A stretch of DNA of 18,726 nt from Bacteroidales bacterium UBA1215. Its GTDB lineage: Bacteria > Bacteroidota > Bacteroidia > Bacteroidales > WCHB1-69. The translations under genes were made by a program, and so were the position numbers. The notes under the pieces are model-generated. The model was not told where the DNA came from. It did not search any database and was given only the letters and a program-made list of their open reading frames with translations. The DNA lies in contig DBXJ01000028.1 of the NCBI GenBank assembly GCA_002309475.1, forward strand, positions 1-18,726. The letters are read 5' to 3'. The stretch's first letter is position 1. The number at the start of each line of letters is the position of its first letter. Below are positions 6,017 to 14,235 of this stretch, one piece after another.

Positions 6017-7972
6017 GTGAGTAAGATTAATCCTCAACAAAATTATGAATTAAGCAAAAAACAAATAGGTTATGTAGATCGTAAAGATGCCAAACAAAGC
6101 GACTACGACCGTATTGGTTTCAAATCCGGCTTGGAAGTACACCAACAGTTGGCAACAAAAGAAAAATTATTCTGCCACTGTCCGGCGGGCATTTTCCAAA
6201 AAGCCGATGAATACGATGCTGAATTATTACGACACATGCGTCCTACACTTTCTGAAATGGGAGGTTACGACGGCACAGCATTGATGGAGTTTAAAACCCG
6301 TAAAAACATCATCTATAGGATTGCACACAAGACAGCCTGCACCTACGATGTGGACGATACACCTCCGTTCCCTATCAATCGGGAAGCTTTGCAATATGCC
6401 TTGGAAATTGCCTTAGCATCAAAATTAAATATTGTCGGTGAAGTTCACGTTACCCGTAAACAATATCTTGACGGATCTATTCCAACCGGCTTTCAAAGAA
6501 CAGCCATCTTAGGTGTGGAAGGCGAAATTTCCTTAAAACACAAAAAAGTCCGTCTGATTCAATTAAGTGTTGAAGAAGATGCTTGTCGTGAAGTTTCAGA
6601 TATAAAACATACCAGAATTTATCGTACCGACCGTTTAGGTATGCCTTTGATAGAAACTGTTACTGCACCGGAATTACTCAATCCGGACGAAGTGAAAGAA
6701 GCTGCACAATATATTCGTTTCTTGAATCGTAGCACCGGCAGAGTAAGAACCGGCATAGGTGCAGGTCGTGAAGACGTAAATGTTAGCTGCAAAGGCGGTA
6801 CTCGTATAGAAGTAAAAGGTGTTTCTCACACCAAATGGATACCGGATGTTACCCACTACGAATGCTTCCGTCAATGGGCATTGTTGGCAATTCGTGACGA
6901 ATTGCAAAAACGTATCAAAAAAGAAGATTGGAAAATGGGCGTTATGGAATTGAATCCTAAACAATTCAAATTCTACTTCACCCCTATCACAGATGCATTG
7001 CAACGCAACGAAAAATTATATGCTGTCAACTTGCCACAGTTTGCAAGTTTGTTATCTCATTTCTGCCAACCGGGACGCCCTTTCTACGACGAATTTATCA
7101 ATCGTTTGAAAGTAATAGCTTGCTTGGAACGTCCCAATATGACAACTAGTGAAGATATTGACGATGTGGTTAGCGAACACTCCTTCGACATGATTCGTGA
7201 AATGATGCATGCTGACGAAAACGATGCTCAAATTATTTTCTGGGCACCCGAAGAAGATGTAAAGACAGCTTTGGAAACTATTGAAGAACGTGCCTTGATG
7301 GCATTTGACGGTGTTCCTGTTGAAACACGTAAAGTGATGTATGATGCAACTACCATTTTTGAACGTGTTCTTCCCGGAGCAGACCGTATGTATCCTGACA
7401 CTGACTCTGCACCTATCCCATTGTCAAACGACTATATTGAAGAACTTCGTAAAAATATTCCTGAAGAAGTAGCAGAACGCTACATTCAATACAACAAATG
7501 GAATATTCCTGAAGATTGCTTTGACTATATTTTCACTTTCAACCACTATCCGATCATGAAAATGATTATAGAAGAATTAGGACTTGAGCCAAAATTTGTC
7601 GGCACTTTCTTCGGTCACACATTGAAACATTTGCATGGACAATATGGAAAAATACCATTCAGCACCTGCAATATATTCAATTTGTTTGAATTTTTGAAAA
7701 AAGAAAATATTCATTACTCCATTGCACCAAAAATGTTGAAAGTGATGTTCCAACAACCCGAAATCTCTTTCAATGACATATTGAAAGAAATCGGATTCCA
7801 AAAAATATCGGAACAAGAATTGATTCAAAAAGCAAAAACTTTGGCAGCCAAAGATTTTGTTCCGGCACGTAAAGACAGCAATGCTAACGACAAAATCAAT
7901 AGCATTATGGGACAATTACACCACTGTGGATTAGGAAATATGGATTTGGCAAAATTGGCAAAGGAAATTTAA
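6017..7972 (+). CDS. gatE: Glu-tRNA(Gln) amidotransferase subunit E (archaeal type)
   Basis: GatE is the tRNA-binding kinase/transamidase subunit that, with GatD, converts Glu-tRNA(Gln) to Gln-tRNA(Gln) in the cytoplasm. DRIGFKSGLEVHQQL at residues 31-45 and LFCHCPAG at 51-58 open the GatB/GatE core. REDVNVSCKGGTRIEVKGV at 251-269 follows the GatE form (IKGV) rather than the GatB form (IKNLNS). The stretch at about 300-430 is the extra AspRS-like GAD insertion that distinguishes GatE from GatB. It is followed by GVPVETRKVMYDATT and LPGADRMYPDTD, a GatE hallmark. Residues 505-651 form the YqeY-like helical tail. The 651-residue length suits GatE (about 620-635), not GatB (about 475). The start is GTG at 6017; an in-frame stop lies 33 bases upstream and no other good start is present. 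A 30-residue N-terminal extension precedes the core. Composition matches the neighbours, so any transfer was not recent. Confidence 0.93.
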   Translation: MSKINPQQNYELSKKQIGYVDRKDAKQSDYDRIGFKSGLEVHQQLATKEKLFCHCPAGIFQKADEYDAELLRHMRPTLSEMGGYDGTALMEFKTRKNIIYRIAHKTACTYDVDDTPPFPINREALQYALEIALASKLNIVGEVHVTRKQYLDGSIPTGFQRTAILGVEGEISLKHKKVRLIQLSVEEDACREVSDIKHTRIYRTDRLGMPLIETVTAPELLNPDEVKEAAQYIRFLNRSTGRVRTGIGAGREDVNVSCKGGTRIEVKGVSHTKWIPDVTHYECFRQWALLAIRDELQKRIKKEDWKMGVMELNPKQFKFYFTPITDALQRNEKLYAVNLPQFASLLSHFCQPGRPFYDEFINRLKVIACLERPNMTTSEDIDDVVSEHSFDMIREMMHADENDAQIIFWAPEEDVKTALETIEERALMAFDGVPVETRKVMYDATTIFERVLPGADRMYPDTDSAPIPLSNDYIEELRKNIPEEVAERYIQYNKWNIPEDCFDYIFTFNHYPIMKMIIEELGLEPKFVGTFFGHTLKHLHGQYGKIPFSTCNIFNLFEFLKKENIHYSIAPKMLKVMFQQPEISFNDILKEIGFQKISEQELIQKAKTLAAKDFVPARKDSNANDKINSIMGQLHHCGLGNMDLAKLAKEI

Positions 7973-7998
7973 TTAAAAACATTTAAAGACATTAAAAC

Positions 7999-9456
7999 AT
8001 GGACGATAAAACATTTCAAGGATATAAAGGAAGAGCATTAGAAGTTCTTAAAAAATTTGACGTACACGTTTGGGACAAAGCAGAAGTGGAAACAACTCGT
8101 GGACATTTCAGCGGAAAAATTCTTCCAAGGGCAGAAAACACCGACGACCTGCACATTGTTTTAAAAGTCATCACCGGCTACAATATAGGTCTTGACATAG
8201 AAACTATCACAGATATGAAAGGCGAACGTGACCCTCAACCTAATTTCAAAGTTCCGGAAAAGGAATTTCCTTATACGAAAGGACTTCCTCACGTAAAATT
8301 GTTAGGTACAGGCGGTACAATTGCTTCGCGTTTGGACTATAGAACAGGAGCTGTTATTCCTGCTTTCTCTCCGGGTGAATTGTTCGGTGCCGTTCCTGAA
8401 TTGGCTGATATTTGCAATTTGGATACAGAAAAAGTATTTGCCGTATTCTCGGAAAATATGTCTCCGACAGAATACAAGGCACTCTCACAAAAAATTGGCG
8501 AAGAAACCAAAAATGGCATTGACGGAATTGTAATTGGACATGGAACCGATACCTTGGCACACACTGCCACTGCTTTGACATACATGTGCCAAAATTTGCC
8601 TATGCCGGTTGTATTAGTTGGTTCACAACGTTCTTCCGACCGCCCCAGTTCAGATGCCGCCCTCAACCTTATGCATGCTATGACAGCGGCAGGACACGGC
8701 GACATTGCAGAAGTAATGGTTTGTATGTTCGGACCGACTTCCGACGAGTACGGATTTTTGCATAGAGGTACACGCGTTCGTAAAATGCACTCCTCCTATC
8801 GTTCCACATTCCGTACCATCGGCGACACCCCATTGGCAACCATCAGCAGAAAAGATGGTGTAAAACCTATCAAAGAAGTTTACAACCACCGCAGAAAAAA
8901 TCAAGAACGAAAAGTGGAAATTATCACTACCCTTGACGCTTACAAAGCCAGCATCGCCGCCAATGACCCCAATACAACAAGAATAGTGCCTACTTTTGAC
9001 GATAGAGTGGCCATATTGTATTACTATCCGGGTATGAAACCGGATGTTTTGGAAGCATTGATTGACAAAGGCTACAAAGGCATTGTTTGGGACGGAACCG
9101 GTTTGGGACACGTCAACAAAGGCATGTTCGAAGCTATTCAAAAAGCCACCGACCAAGGCATTCACCAATATATGTGCGTTCAAACTATTTGGGGCTATAC
9201 CCACATGTTTGTTTACGATACCGGTCGTGACTTGATGGCACGAGGTATCATACCGGCAGACAATATGTTGGCAGAATCTGCTTATATTAAATTAGGTTGG
9301 GCTTTGGGTCTTAGTCACGATAGAGAAGAAGTTCGCAAACTCATGCTCACCCCTATCAACAGCGAAACCACTCCGCGTGAACCTTATGACGGCTACCTCA
9401 TCTATCAAGGCGGCGTACCCGAAGTAGAAGAATTTGTTCACAAAGTACACAAATAA
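7999..9456 (+). CDS. gatD: Glu-tRNA(Gln) amidotransferase subunit D (archaeal type)
   Basis: GatD is the asparaginase-like glutaminase that supplies ammonia to GatE. Residues 1-95 form the GatD-specific N-terminal domain (YKGRALEVLKKFDVHVWD, then YNIGLDIETITDMK), which plain asparaginases lack. The catalytic set is complete: Thr107 in TGGTIAS, Thr183 and Asp184 in GHGTDT, and Lys262 in RVRKMHSSYR. GSQRSSDRPSSDAALNL at 208-224 and GTGLGHV are also GatD-like. Near the C-terminus AESAYIKLGWALG matches the family end. At 485 residues it is about 50 longer than archaeal GatD, the extra lying after the catalytic Lys (about 285-320) and at the tail. It starts 26 bases after gatE, clearly as one operon. 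A role as free asparaginase is less likely, given the N-terminal domain and gatE next to it. Confidence 0.93.
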   Translation: MDDKTFQGYKGRALEVLKKFDVHVWDKAEVETTRGHFSGKILPRAENTDDLHIVLKVITGYNIGLDIETITDMKGERDPQPNFKVPEKEFPYTKGLPHVKLLGTGGTIASRLDYRTGAVIPAFSPGELFGAVPELADICNLDTEKVFAVFSENMSPTEYKALSQKIGEETKNGIDGIVIGHGTDTLAHTATALTYMCQNLPMPVVLVGSQRSSDRPSSDAALNLMHAMTAAGHGDIAEVMVCMFGPTSDEYGFLHRGTRVRKMHSSYRSTFRTIGDTPLATISRKDGVKPIKEVYNHRRKNQERKVEIITTLDAYKASIAANDPNTTRIVPTFDDRVAILYYYPGMKPDVLEALIDKGYKGIVWDGTGLGHVNKGMFEAIQKATDQGIHQYMCVQTIWGYTHMFVYDTGRDLMARGIIPADNMLAESAYIKLGWALGLSHDREEVRKLMLTPINSETTPREPYDGYLIYQGGVPEVEEFVHKVHK

Positions 9457-9475
9457 TATTGTTATTTCATCAATC

Positions 9476-9507
9476 AAAAAAAGGCATCTTTTAGATGCCT
9501 TTTTTTA
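9476..9507. terminator. Bidirectional terminator between gatD and the CHU_C gene
   Basis: GGCATCT (9483-9489) pairs with AGATGCC (9493-9499) around a 3-base TTT loop. The stem is flanked by an A-run on the left and a T-run on the right, so it works on both strands. It closes gatED on the plus strand and the convergent gene at 9522-12551 on the minus strand. Confidence 0.92.
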
Positions 9508-9521
9508 TAGTTGTTTTAAAC

Positions 9522-12500
9522 TTACCTTAAAACGGTAACATGTCCTGAATATTCAAATTCTTGACCGGTATAATCCCTTACCTTCAATGTATAGGAATAT
9601 ACTGTATTGGATTCTACAAACTTTCCATTTACTGTACCATCCCATTGTTCTGTCGGATCTTCACTCATGAATACCAACTGTCCCCATCTGTCGAATACAC
9701 ACAATTTATATCCATTGTCGGAATATTCATTCATTGATGGTCCCCATGTATCGTTCAATCCATCTCCATTAGGTGTAAATGCATTCGGAATAAAGACATT
9801 CAATTCATCATATACATGAATTACTTTGGATATAGTGTCTATACAGCCATTCTCATCTGTTACTTCCAACAATACTATATAGTCGCCGGCTTCTTCGTAT
9901 GAATAATATACTACTCTTCCACTGGAAGTATTATTGTCGCCCATATCCCAATCCCATACCTTTGGCGTGCCTTTGGTGGCATCTGTCAAGGTGAAAATGG
10001 TGTTGCTGGCTACTGTATAGGATATCGCTTCAAAATTAGCTGTCGGTCCGTCAACATGTTCTACTGTAAATGTAGCTGATGCACTACATAAGGTATCTTG
10101 TACTGTCAATGAATAGGTGCCTGCCGGTACATTCGTCACTACTGCTTCCTGTCCTGCTGCATCTCCAGACCATGTATATGTGACTGTTGGCATATTGCCA
10201 CTGGTTACTTGCACTACTATGCCTCCATCCGATCTATGGCATGTCTCCGGTGTGGTCGTACCACTTATGGTGATAGCAGGATAACTGCCTATTATTACTT
10301 GCGTATCGGCTTCACAACCATTTGCATCTACCGCTCTCACGGTATATGTGCCGGCTTTTACTCCACTCAATATCGAATCTTGTCTATTGCCGGGTGTCCA
10401 TGTATAGGTTACAGGATAGGCTGCATAGTTCACATGTACTGCTGCATAGCCATTGCTCAAATCACATGTTTCTATATTTACTGAATCAACCGTCATTATC
10501 GGGTATGGCAAGGCTTCTACAAATACACTGTCTTCTCTTACACAATCATTGGCATCGGTTATAGTTACATAATACCAGCCACTGGCTATATTCCTTGCAT
10601 GGGTGTTTGTACCTTTATTAACACCATCGGCATCTTTCCATAAGTATGAATATGGTGGCGTGCCTCCTGTAGCATTTACCATCGCTACTCCGTTGCTCAA
10701 ATTACATGTGGTTGCTTCTGAATTGGTCGTCGACTCCAACAAGGTCGGCTCTGTAATGACTACATCTTTTCTTAATTCACAACCAGTCGGGTCTGTAGCA
10801 TAAAAACTATATGTACCTGCCGCCAAATTTGTAAATGGTATCACACTTCCATTCATCGCCGTATTGGTAACATCTACTATAGAGTCTTGTCCATTAACAT
10901 CTTTCAACACCCAATATGCATCGGATACCGATAACACTCCTGACATTCTGCCAGGCAAGAATGAACCTGTATGATCTCCGAAACATTTTACGTCCGTTTT
11001 GGTAATTTCCATTTGCGGCTCCAATGGCTTCACTTCCAAGGTGTCGTAGGCATAACAACCTACTGAATCCTTGCCTTCCAATATATATAAGCCGGGGCCG
11101 TGTATCGTTAGCGTTTCGCCATAGTCTTCAAAGGTCGTAGCTCTATTGTTACTGTCTCTCTTATAAATCCAATGGTATTGTACAAAATATGATTTCAATT
11201 GGTTGGCGGTCAATGTGGCAGTATTACCTTCGCACATGTTTTCATCGCCTATTATTTCCACCTTCGGTGCCGGATAGATTCTTATCCAGTGTTGGGCTGT
11301 AGAGTCGGATTCTTTTCCACATCCGTTTTCTGCATTCACCAACAATCTTACCAAATAATCGATAGGATCATTGCCTTCTTCTCCCGGATCCGGAAATGTG
11401 TAGGTGTACATAGAATCCATAGAGGCAAAATTGATGTATGCATTAGTAGTATCAAATCTGCCATTTACTTTTGTCCTACATACTGCTGTCCATTCTACAT
11501 TATCCTTTACACTATTGACAACATACGACATATCTACAAATGTTGCCGTACGCGTACAGGTATCGTAATAATTTTGGAATACGCCATATTGATCGCAGTG
11601 GTCAGGGTCTTCTATATCAACTCCTCCATTTTCTTTTACTCCATATACAAAACTTGCATCTATGGATGTTTTGGCTATCACGGTCTTGATGGTAGATGAA
11701 CAACCTAATGCAGATACCAATGTACAACTAAATTCTTCCCCATCTAATGGATTTTGTATATTGATTTGTTGGGTAGTTGCATACCAGTTGGGTTGTGATG
11801 AACGATGCCATAGGTAAGTGCTAAATCCATCCGGTGCTCTCAAACGGGCTGCATTACTGCCTTCACAATACGTCAAGTCTATCGTCATAGGACGGCATTG
11901 ACATGCCAAATAGGCATAACCGTAGTGACCACTCTGTGTACAATCTCGTGTCTCAAAAAAGATAATGATGGTCTGCCCTATCAAACTCTCCAAACTAAAA
12001 CCAACGGTTGACCAATCTCTGGCAAGAGGAGAACCTGTACACGCCAAAGCTGACAAGCCTTGACTGGATACGAAATTATTATTACCGCAAGGAACATTCA
12101 ATACATTCCAGTTGGTATCATACAAAGTCATCGAGAATTGTGGCTGTTCCGCTGGAGAATGGTTAGGATCTTCCATAACATAAGCAAACGACAATATCAG
12201 CAAGGAATTGTTACTATCAATTGTCATTCTATATGACACTGCTTCTGTCTCTGCACCTGGAGTGCTATTCCCTAACATTAATGAATAGGTATATCCGTCC
12301 GGAACTTTCTTGATGACAGGGCATTTTTCATCATATAAATTATTGTTTAATGTCAATGATGTAACTTCCAAAACAGTATGCCTGCCGGGAACTACTGCAG
12401 ACGGAGTGCTATGATAATTTTGACCAGAACAACCTCCAATATAGCATTGCCAATTGGTTAAGTTGCCATAACTTAAATTCAAATTAGGACATTGTGCAAA

Positions 12501-12551
12501 ACCCATTGCTATCCATCCTAATAAAACCGTTGTTAAAAATATCTTTTTCAT
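9522..12551 (-). CDS. Secreted T9SS cargo with SprB-like repeats, PKD and CHU_C tail
   Basis: The protein has 1009 residues. A signal peptide (MKKIFLTTVLLGWIAMGFA, then Q) is followed by a Cys-rich N-terminal region of about 500 residues. That region includes a probable ligand-binding jelly-roll segment at about 85-220. Four related modules follow at about 517-601, 603-680, 684-757 and 758-831. Each carries a conserved Cys near its start, then a W/Y-rich strand and a G-T-Y-x-V/L-x-x-x-D segment (for example AGTYTVRAVDANGCEAD), as in SprB repeats. A PKD domain lies at about 836-912 (WDWDMGDN, then EAGDYIVLLEVTDENG). The end at 918-1009 (FIPNAFTPNGDGLNDTW, VFDRWGQLVF, then QWDG) is the gliding-motility-associated CHU_C, type B T9SS sorting domain. 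It should be exported by Sec and T9SS to the cell surface or medium and may act as an adhesin. The 127 bases upstream show no clear -7 box. Confidence 0.88.
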   Translation of the reverse strand: MKKIFLTTVLLGWIAMGFAQCPNLNLSYGNLTNWQCYIGGCSGQNYHSTPSAVVPGRHTVLEVTSLTLNNNLYDEKCPVIKKVPDGYTYSLMLGNSTPGAETEAVSYRMTIDSNNSLLILSFAYVMEDPNHSPAEQPQFSMTLYDTNWNVLNVPCGNNNFVSSQGLSALACTGSPLARDWSTVGFSLESLIGQTIIIFFETRDCTQSGHYGYAYLACQCRPMTIDLTYCEGSNAARLRAPDGFSTYLWHRSSQPNWYATTQQINIQNPLDGEEFSCTLVSALGCSSTIKTVIAKTSIDASFVYGVKENGGVDIEDPDHCDQYGVFQNYYDTCTRTATFVDMSYVVNSVKDNVEWTAVCRTKVNGRFDTTNAYINFASMDSMYTYTFPDPGEEGNDPIDYLVRLLVNAENGCGKESDSTAQHWIRIYPAPKVEIIGDENMCEGNTATLTANQLKSYFVQYHWIYKRDSNNRATTFEDYGETLTIHGPGLYILEGKDSVGCYAYDTLEVKPLEPQMEITKTDVKCFGDHTGSFLPGRMSGVLSVSDAYWVLKDVNGQDSIVDVTNTAMNGSVIPFTNLAAGTYSFYATDPTGCELRKDVVITEPTLLESTTNSEATTCNLSNGVAMVNATGGTPPYSYLWKDADGVNKGTNTHARNIASGWYYVTITDANDCVREDSVFVEALPYPIMTVDSVNIETCDLSNGYAAVHVNYAAYPVTYTWTPGNRQDSILSGVKAGTYTVRAVDANGCEADTQVIIGSYPAITISGTTTPETCHRSDGGIVVQVTSGNMPTVTYTWSGDAAGQEAVVTNVPAGTYSLTVQDTLCSASATFTVEHVDGPTANFEAISYTVASNTIFTLTDATKGTPKVWDWDMGDNNTSSGRVVYYSYEEAGDYIVLLEVTDENGCIDTISKVIHVYDELNVFIPNAFTPNGDGLNDTWGPSMNEYSDNGYKLCVFDRWGQLVFMSEDPTEQWDGTVNGKFVESNTVYSYTLKVRDYTGQEFEYSGHVTVLR

Positions 12552-12678
12552 GATTCGTGTTTTTTTATTTCATATAGACGATACTTTTTTTTGTCATTTT
12601 GTTGCCTGTAAAATAAAAAAAAGACAAAAAAATTTTTAAAATTTATATTGCCTTTTCTTTATCATGATCGTCTTTGTG

Positions 12679-13029
12679 TTATTCCTCCGGTGTTGTAGGT
12701 GTTTCCGGCATAGGTGCCGTTGGCATCACAGGTTGCTGAACGATAGGTGCCGTAGTTTTCACTTGATTGGCCTTACTGCCTTGTACTTGCACTTTTCTGG
12801 TATTGGAACTAGCCATAAAACTGGTTACAAAACTTAAAACTACTATTACAATAGCTATAGTCCAAGTGGCTTTTTCCATAAAGTCGGTAGTTTTTCTCAC
12901 TCCCATCAATTGTTGTGAACTGGCAAAACTATCTGTCAAACCACCACCTTTTGAATTCTGCATCAATACCACCAAACCCAATAAAATCGCTGCTATTACG
13001 ATAATTACAATAATGATTGTGTATAACAT
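12679..13029 (-). CDS. secG: Preprotein translocase subunit SecG
   Basis: This is SecG, the small membrane partner of SecYE. There are two membrane segments, about residues 2-22 (LYTIIIVIIVIAAILLGLVVL) and 54-72 (EKATWTIAIVIVVLSFVTS). They are joined by MQNSKGGGLTDSFASSQQLMGVRKTTDF, which has the SecG loop signature (QxxKGGGL) and the Bacteroidetes form GVRKTTDFxEKATW. The C-terminal 40 residues are Pro/Thr-rich and variable. The length of 116 is normal for Bacteroidetes. It lies just downstream of the TPR gene, with a separate promoter inside the end of that gene. The order regulator-lptE-TPR-secG is one I recall from Bacteroidales genomes. Confidence 0.93.
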   Translation of the reverse strand: MLYTIIIVIIVIAAILLGLVVLMQNSKGGGLTDSFASSQQLMGVRKTTDFMEKATWTIAIVIVVLSFVTSFMASSNTRKVQVQGSKANQVKTTAPIVQQPVMPTAPMPETPTTPEE

Positions 13030-13034
13030 CTTTC

Positions 13035-13709
13035 TTAATTTATTTTATCTTTTTCTTTTTTTAACTTAATTTCGTCAATACAACTTGCAAAGGTAACACT
13101 TTTTTCTGGATATTTTGTCATTAATACCTCATAAATTTTTATGGCTTTGTCGTATGCTCCCTGCTCCTTATATAATTTGGCCAGTGTTTCGCTGACTATA
13201 TTGGTTTTTTCTTGCAAACTTGATTTCGCTAAATCTTTATAAAACAATTCTTCTTCATCTTCTGAAGCAGGTGTTAGATTTCTCGGTGGCATTTTGTTGA
13301 AACGTTCTATGAGTTCCTCTACAGATGCCGTTGTCGGACTATACACATCTTCTATTTCTTCTTCTTCAACAACCGGCTCTACTGCTTTTGCTTGTAATTC
13401 TTGCAACCTTTGCTGTAGAATATCTTCTGCCGTCAATTCCTGCTTTTCTTTTGCAACTTCGGTTCGTTTTTTAGTATTTTTTTCTGTTTTTGTGGTATTT
13501 TTTTGCAACTTTTCCTGCTGCTGTACTATTCTTTTGATAGATGAAGGTCGCAATACTTCTCTAAAAGGCAACTGCAATGACAATTGATTTTTATCTCTTA
13601 GATTTCCTTGCTCGTACTGCATCAATTTAAATATCGCACAATACGGATATTTGTCAATTTTCTGCTGCAATTCCATGGCTGTCCATTGCCATCCTGTTTC
13701 ATTGATCAT
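13035..13709 (-). CDS. TPR-containing hypothetical protein, 224 aa
   Basis: No signal peptide is present. The N-terminal 40 residues (ELQQKIDKYPYCAIFKLMQYE) are hydrophobic-patterned helix. The middle, about residues 60-115, is Lys/Gln/Glu-rich coiled coil (VQQQEKLQKNTTKTEKNTKK) and acidic linker. The C-terminal part (SETLAKLYKEQGAYDKAIKIYEVLMTKYPEKS, about 170-201) holds one clear tetratricopeptide repeat with the usual A-Y-x-x-A-I-x-x-Y and P spacing. It probably mediates protein contacts in the cytoplasm; its partner is unknown. It starts 24 bases after the lptE-like stop, in the same operon. Confidence 0.7.
   Translation of the reverse strand: MINETGWQWTAMELQQKIDKYPYCAIFKLMQYEQGNLRDKNQLSLQLPFREVLRPSSIKRIVQQQEKLQKNTTKTEKNTKKRTEVAKEKQELTAEDILQQRLQELQAKAVEPVVEEEEIEDVYSPTTASVEELIERFNKMPPRNLTPASEDEEELFYKDLAKSSLQEKTNIVSETLAKLYKEQGAYDKAIKIYEVLMTKYPEKSVTFASCIDEIKLKKEKDKIN
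13085..13105 (-). promoter_or_regulatory. -7 promoter for secG inside the end of the TPR gene
   Basis: On the minus strand an A-run and GTGT precede TACCTTTG (13095-13088), which is followed by CAAG. The transcript would start near 13083, about 54 bases before the secG ATG. The box lies within the last 20 codons of the upstream coding region, so secG can be transcribed separately from the operon. Confidence 0.6.
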
Positions 13710-13733
13710 TGTTTCAAAATTTATATCTGTTTT

Positions 13734-14234
13734 TTACCAATTTCCTACTGTTGCCGAAAAAATATCATCTACCAATGCCTCACAAATTTCCGATACCAAT
13801 CTATCTTCCACTTGCGACAAACTCAAAGACGCGTCAAAATCCACATAGCGGGAGAAAGTCTTGCTGCAAGATTTTTCTTCGTCGTATTTATTTTCATATT
13901 CTATTCTTATACCTATAGTCAGGCGGTTCATTGTCGCCATATCGTTACCGACTGCTGCCGAGGTAACATTATAAGAAACTATTTCTCCTTCTAACGACAA
14001 ATCTCCCCTTGAATCCACTACCGACAAACGAGTGGTATTGTTAAATTTGTCTATCAATTGTGTTGTTAATTCATTGGATAATTTTAAATTGACCAAAGCG
14101 GCATTGTTGGCAAAAGGTTTTATAGCAATGGTTTTGGCTTCAACAGGAATATCTACGCCGACAGCACTATATTTTATGCTGCAAGCGAATAGCAACATAG
14201 TCAATGACAAAACCGTACAAACCAAGTTCTTCAT
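13734..14234 (-). CDS. LptE-like LPS assembly lipoprotein, 166 aa
   Basis: The N-terminus MKNLVCTVLSLTMLLFAC is a lipoprotein signal with the lipobox LFAC, so Cys18 is the lipid anchor. The body follows the LptE pattern of Bacteroidetes: VDIPVEAKTIAIKPFANNAALVNLKLSNELTTQLIDKF, then TRLSVVDSRGDLSLEGEIVSY, then a RLTIGIRIEYENKYDEEKS strand. The C-terminal helix is EICEALVDDIFSATVGNW. LptE plugs the LptD barrel in the outer membrane and helps deliver LPS to the surface. It starts one base after the stop of the sigma-54 regulator gene, so the two are translationally close-coupled. Bacteroidetes LptE diverges from E. coli, so I leave the symbol blank, but the family call is fairly firm. Confidence 0.8.
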   Translation of the reverse strand: MKNLVCTVLSLTMLLFACSIKYSAVGVDIPVEAKTIAIKPFANNAALVNLKLSNELTTQLIDKFNNTTRLSVVDSRGDLSLEGEIVSYNVTSAAVGNDMATMNRLTIGIRIEYENKYDEEKSCSKTFSRYVDFDASLSLSQVEDRLVSEICEALVDDIFSATVGNW

Positions 14235-14235
14235 G

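Noticed and set aside
6017..7972. GatB (bacterial GatCAB subunit) as identity of the long gene
   Set aside because: Length, the GAD insertion, the IKGV motif and the adjacent gatD all point to GatE.
7999..9456. Plain type I asparaginase
   Set aside because: The N-terminal GatD domain and the GSQRSSDRPSSDAA segment, plus gatE next to it, favour GatD.
11199..11699. 166-residue open frame on the plus strand opposite the CHU_C gene
   Set aside because: It is the antisense shadow of a well-supported coding region and has no recognisable domain or promoter.
12576..12673. Inverted pair AGACGAT (12576-12582) and ATCGTCT (12667-12673) around the gap between secG and the CHU_C gene
   Set aside because: Seven bases separated by 84 are likely chance, with no sign of element ends.
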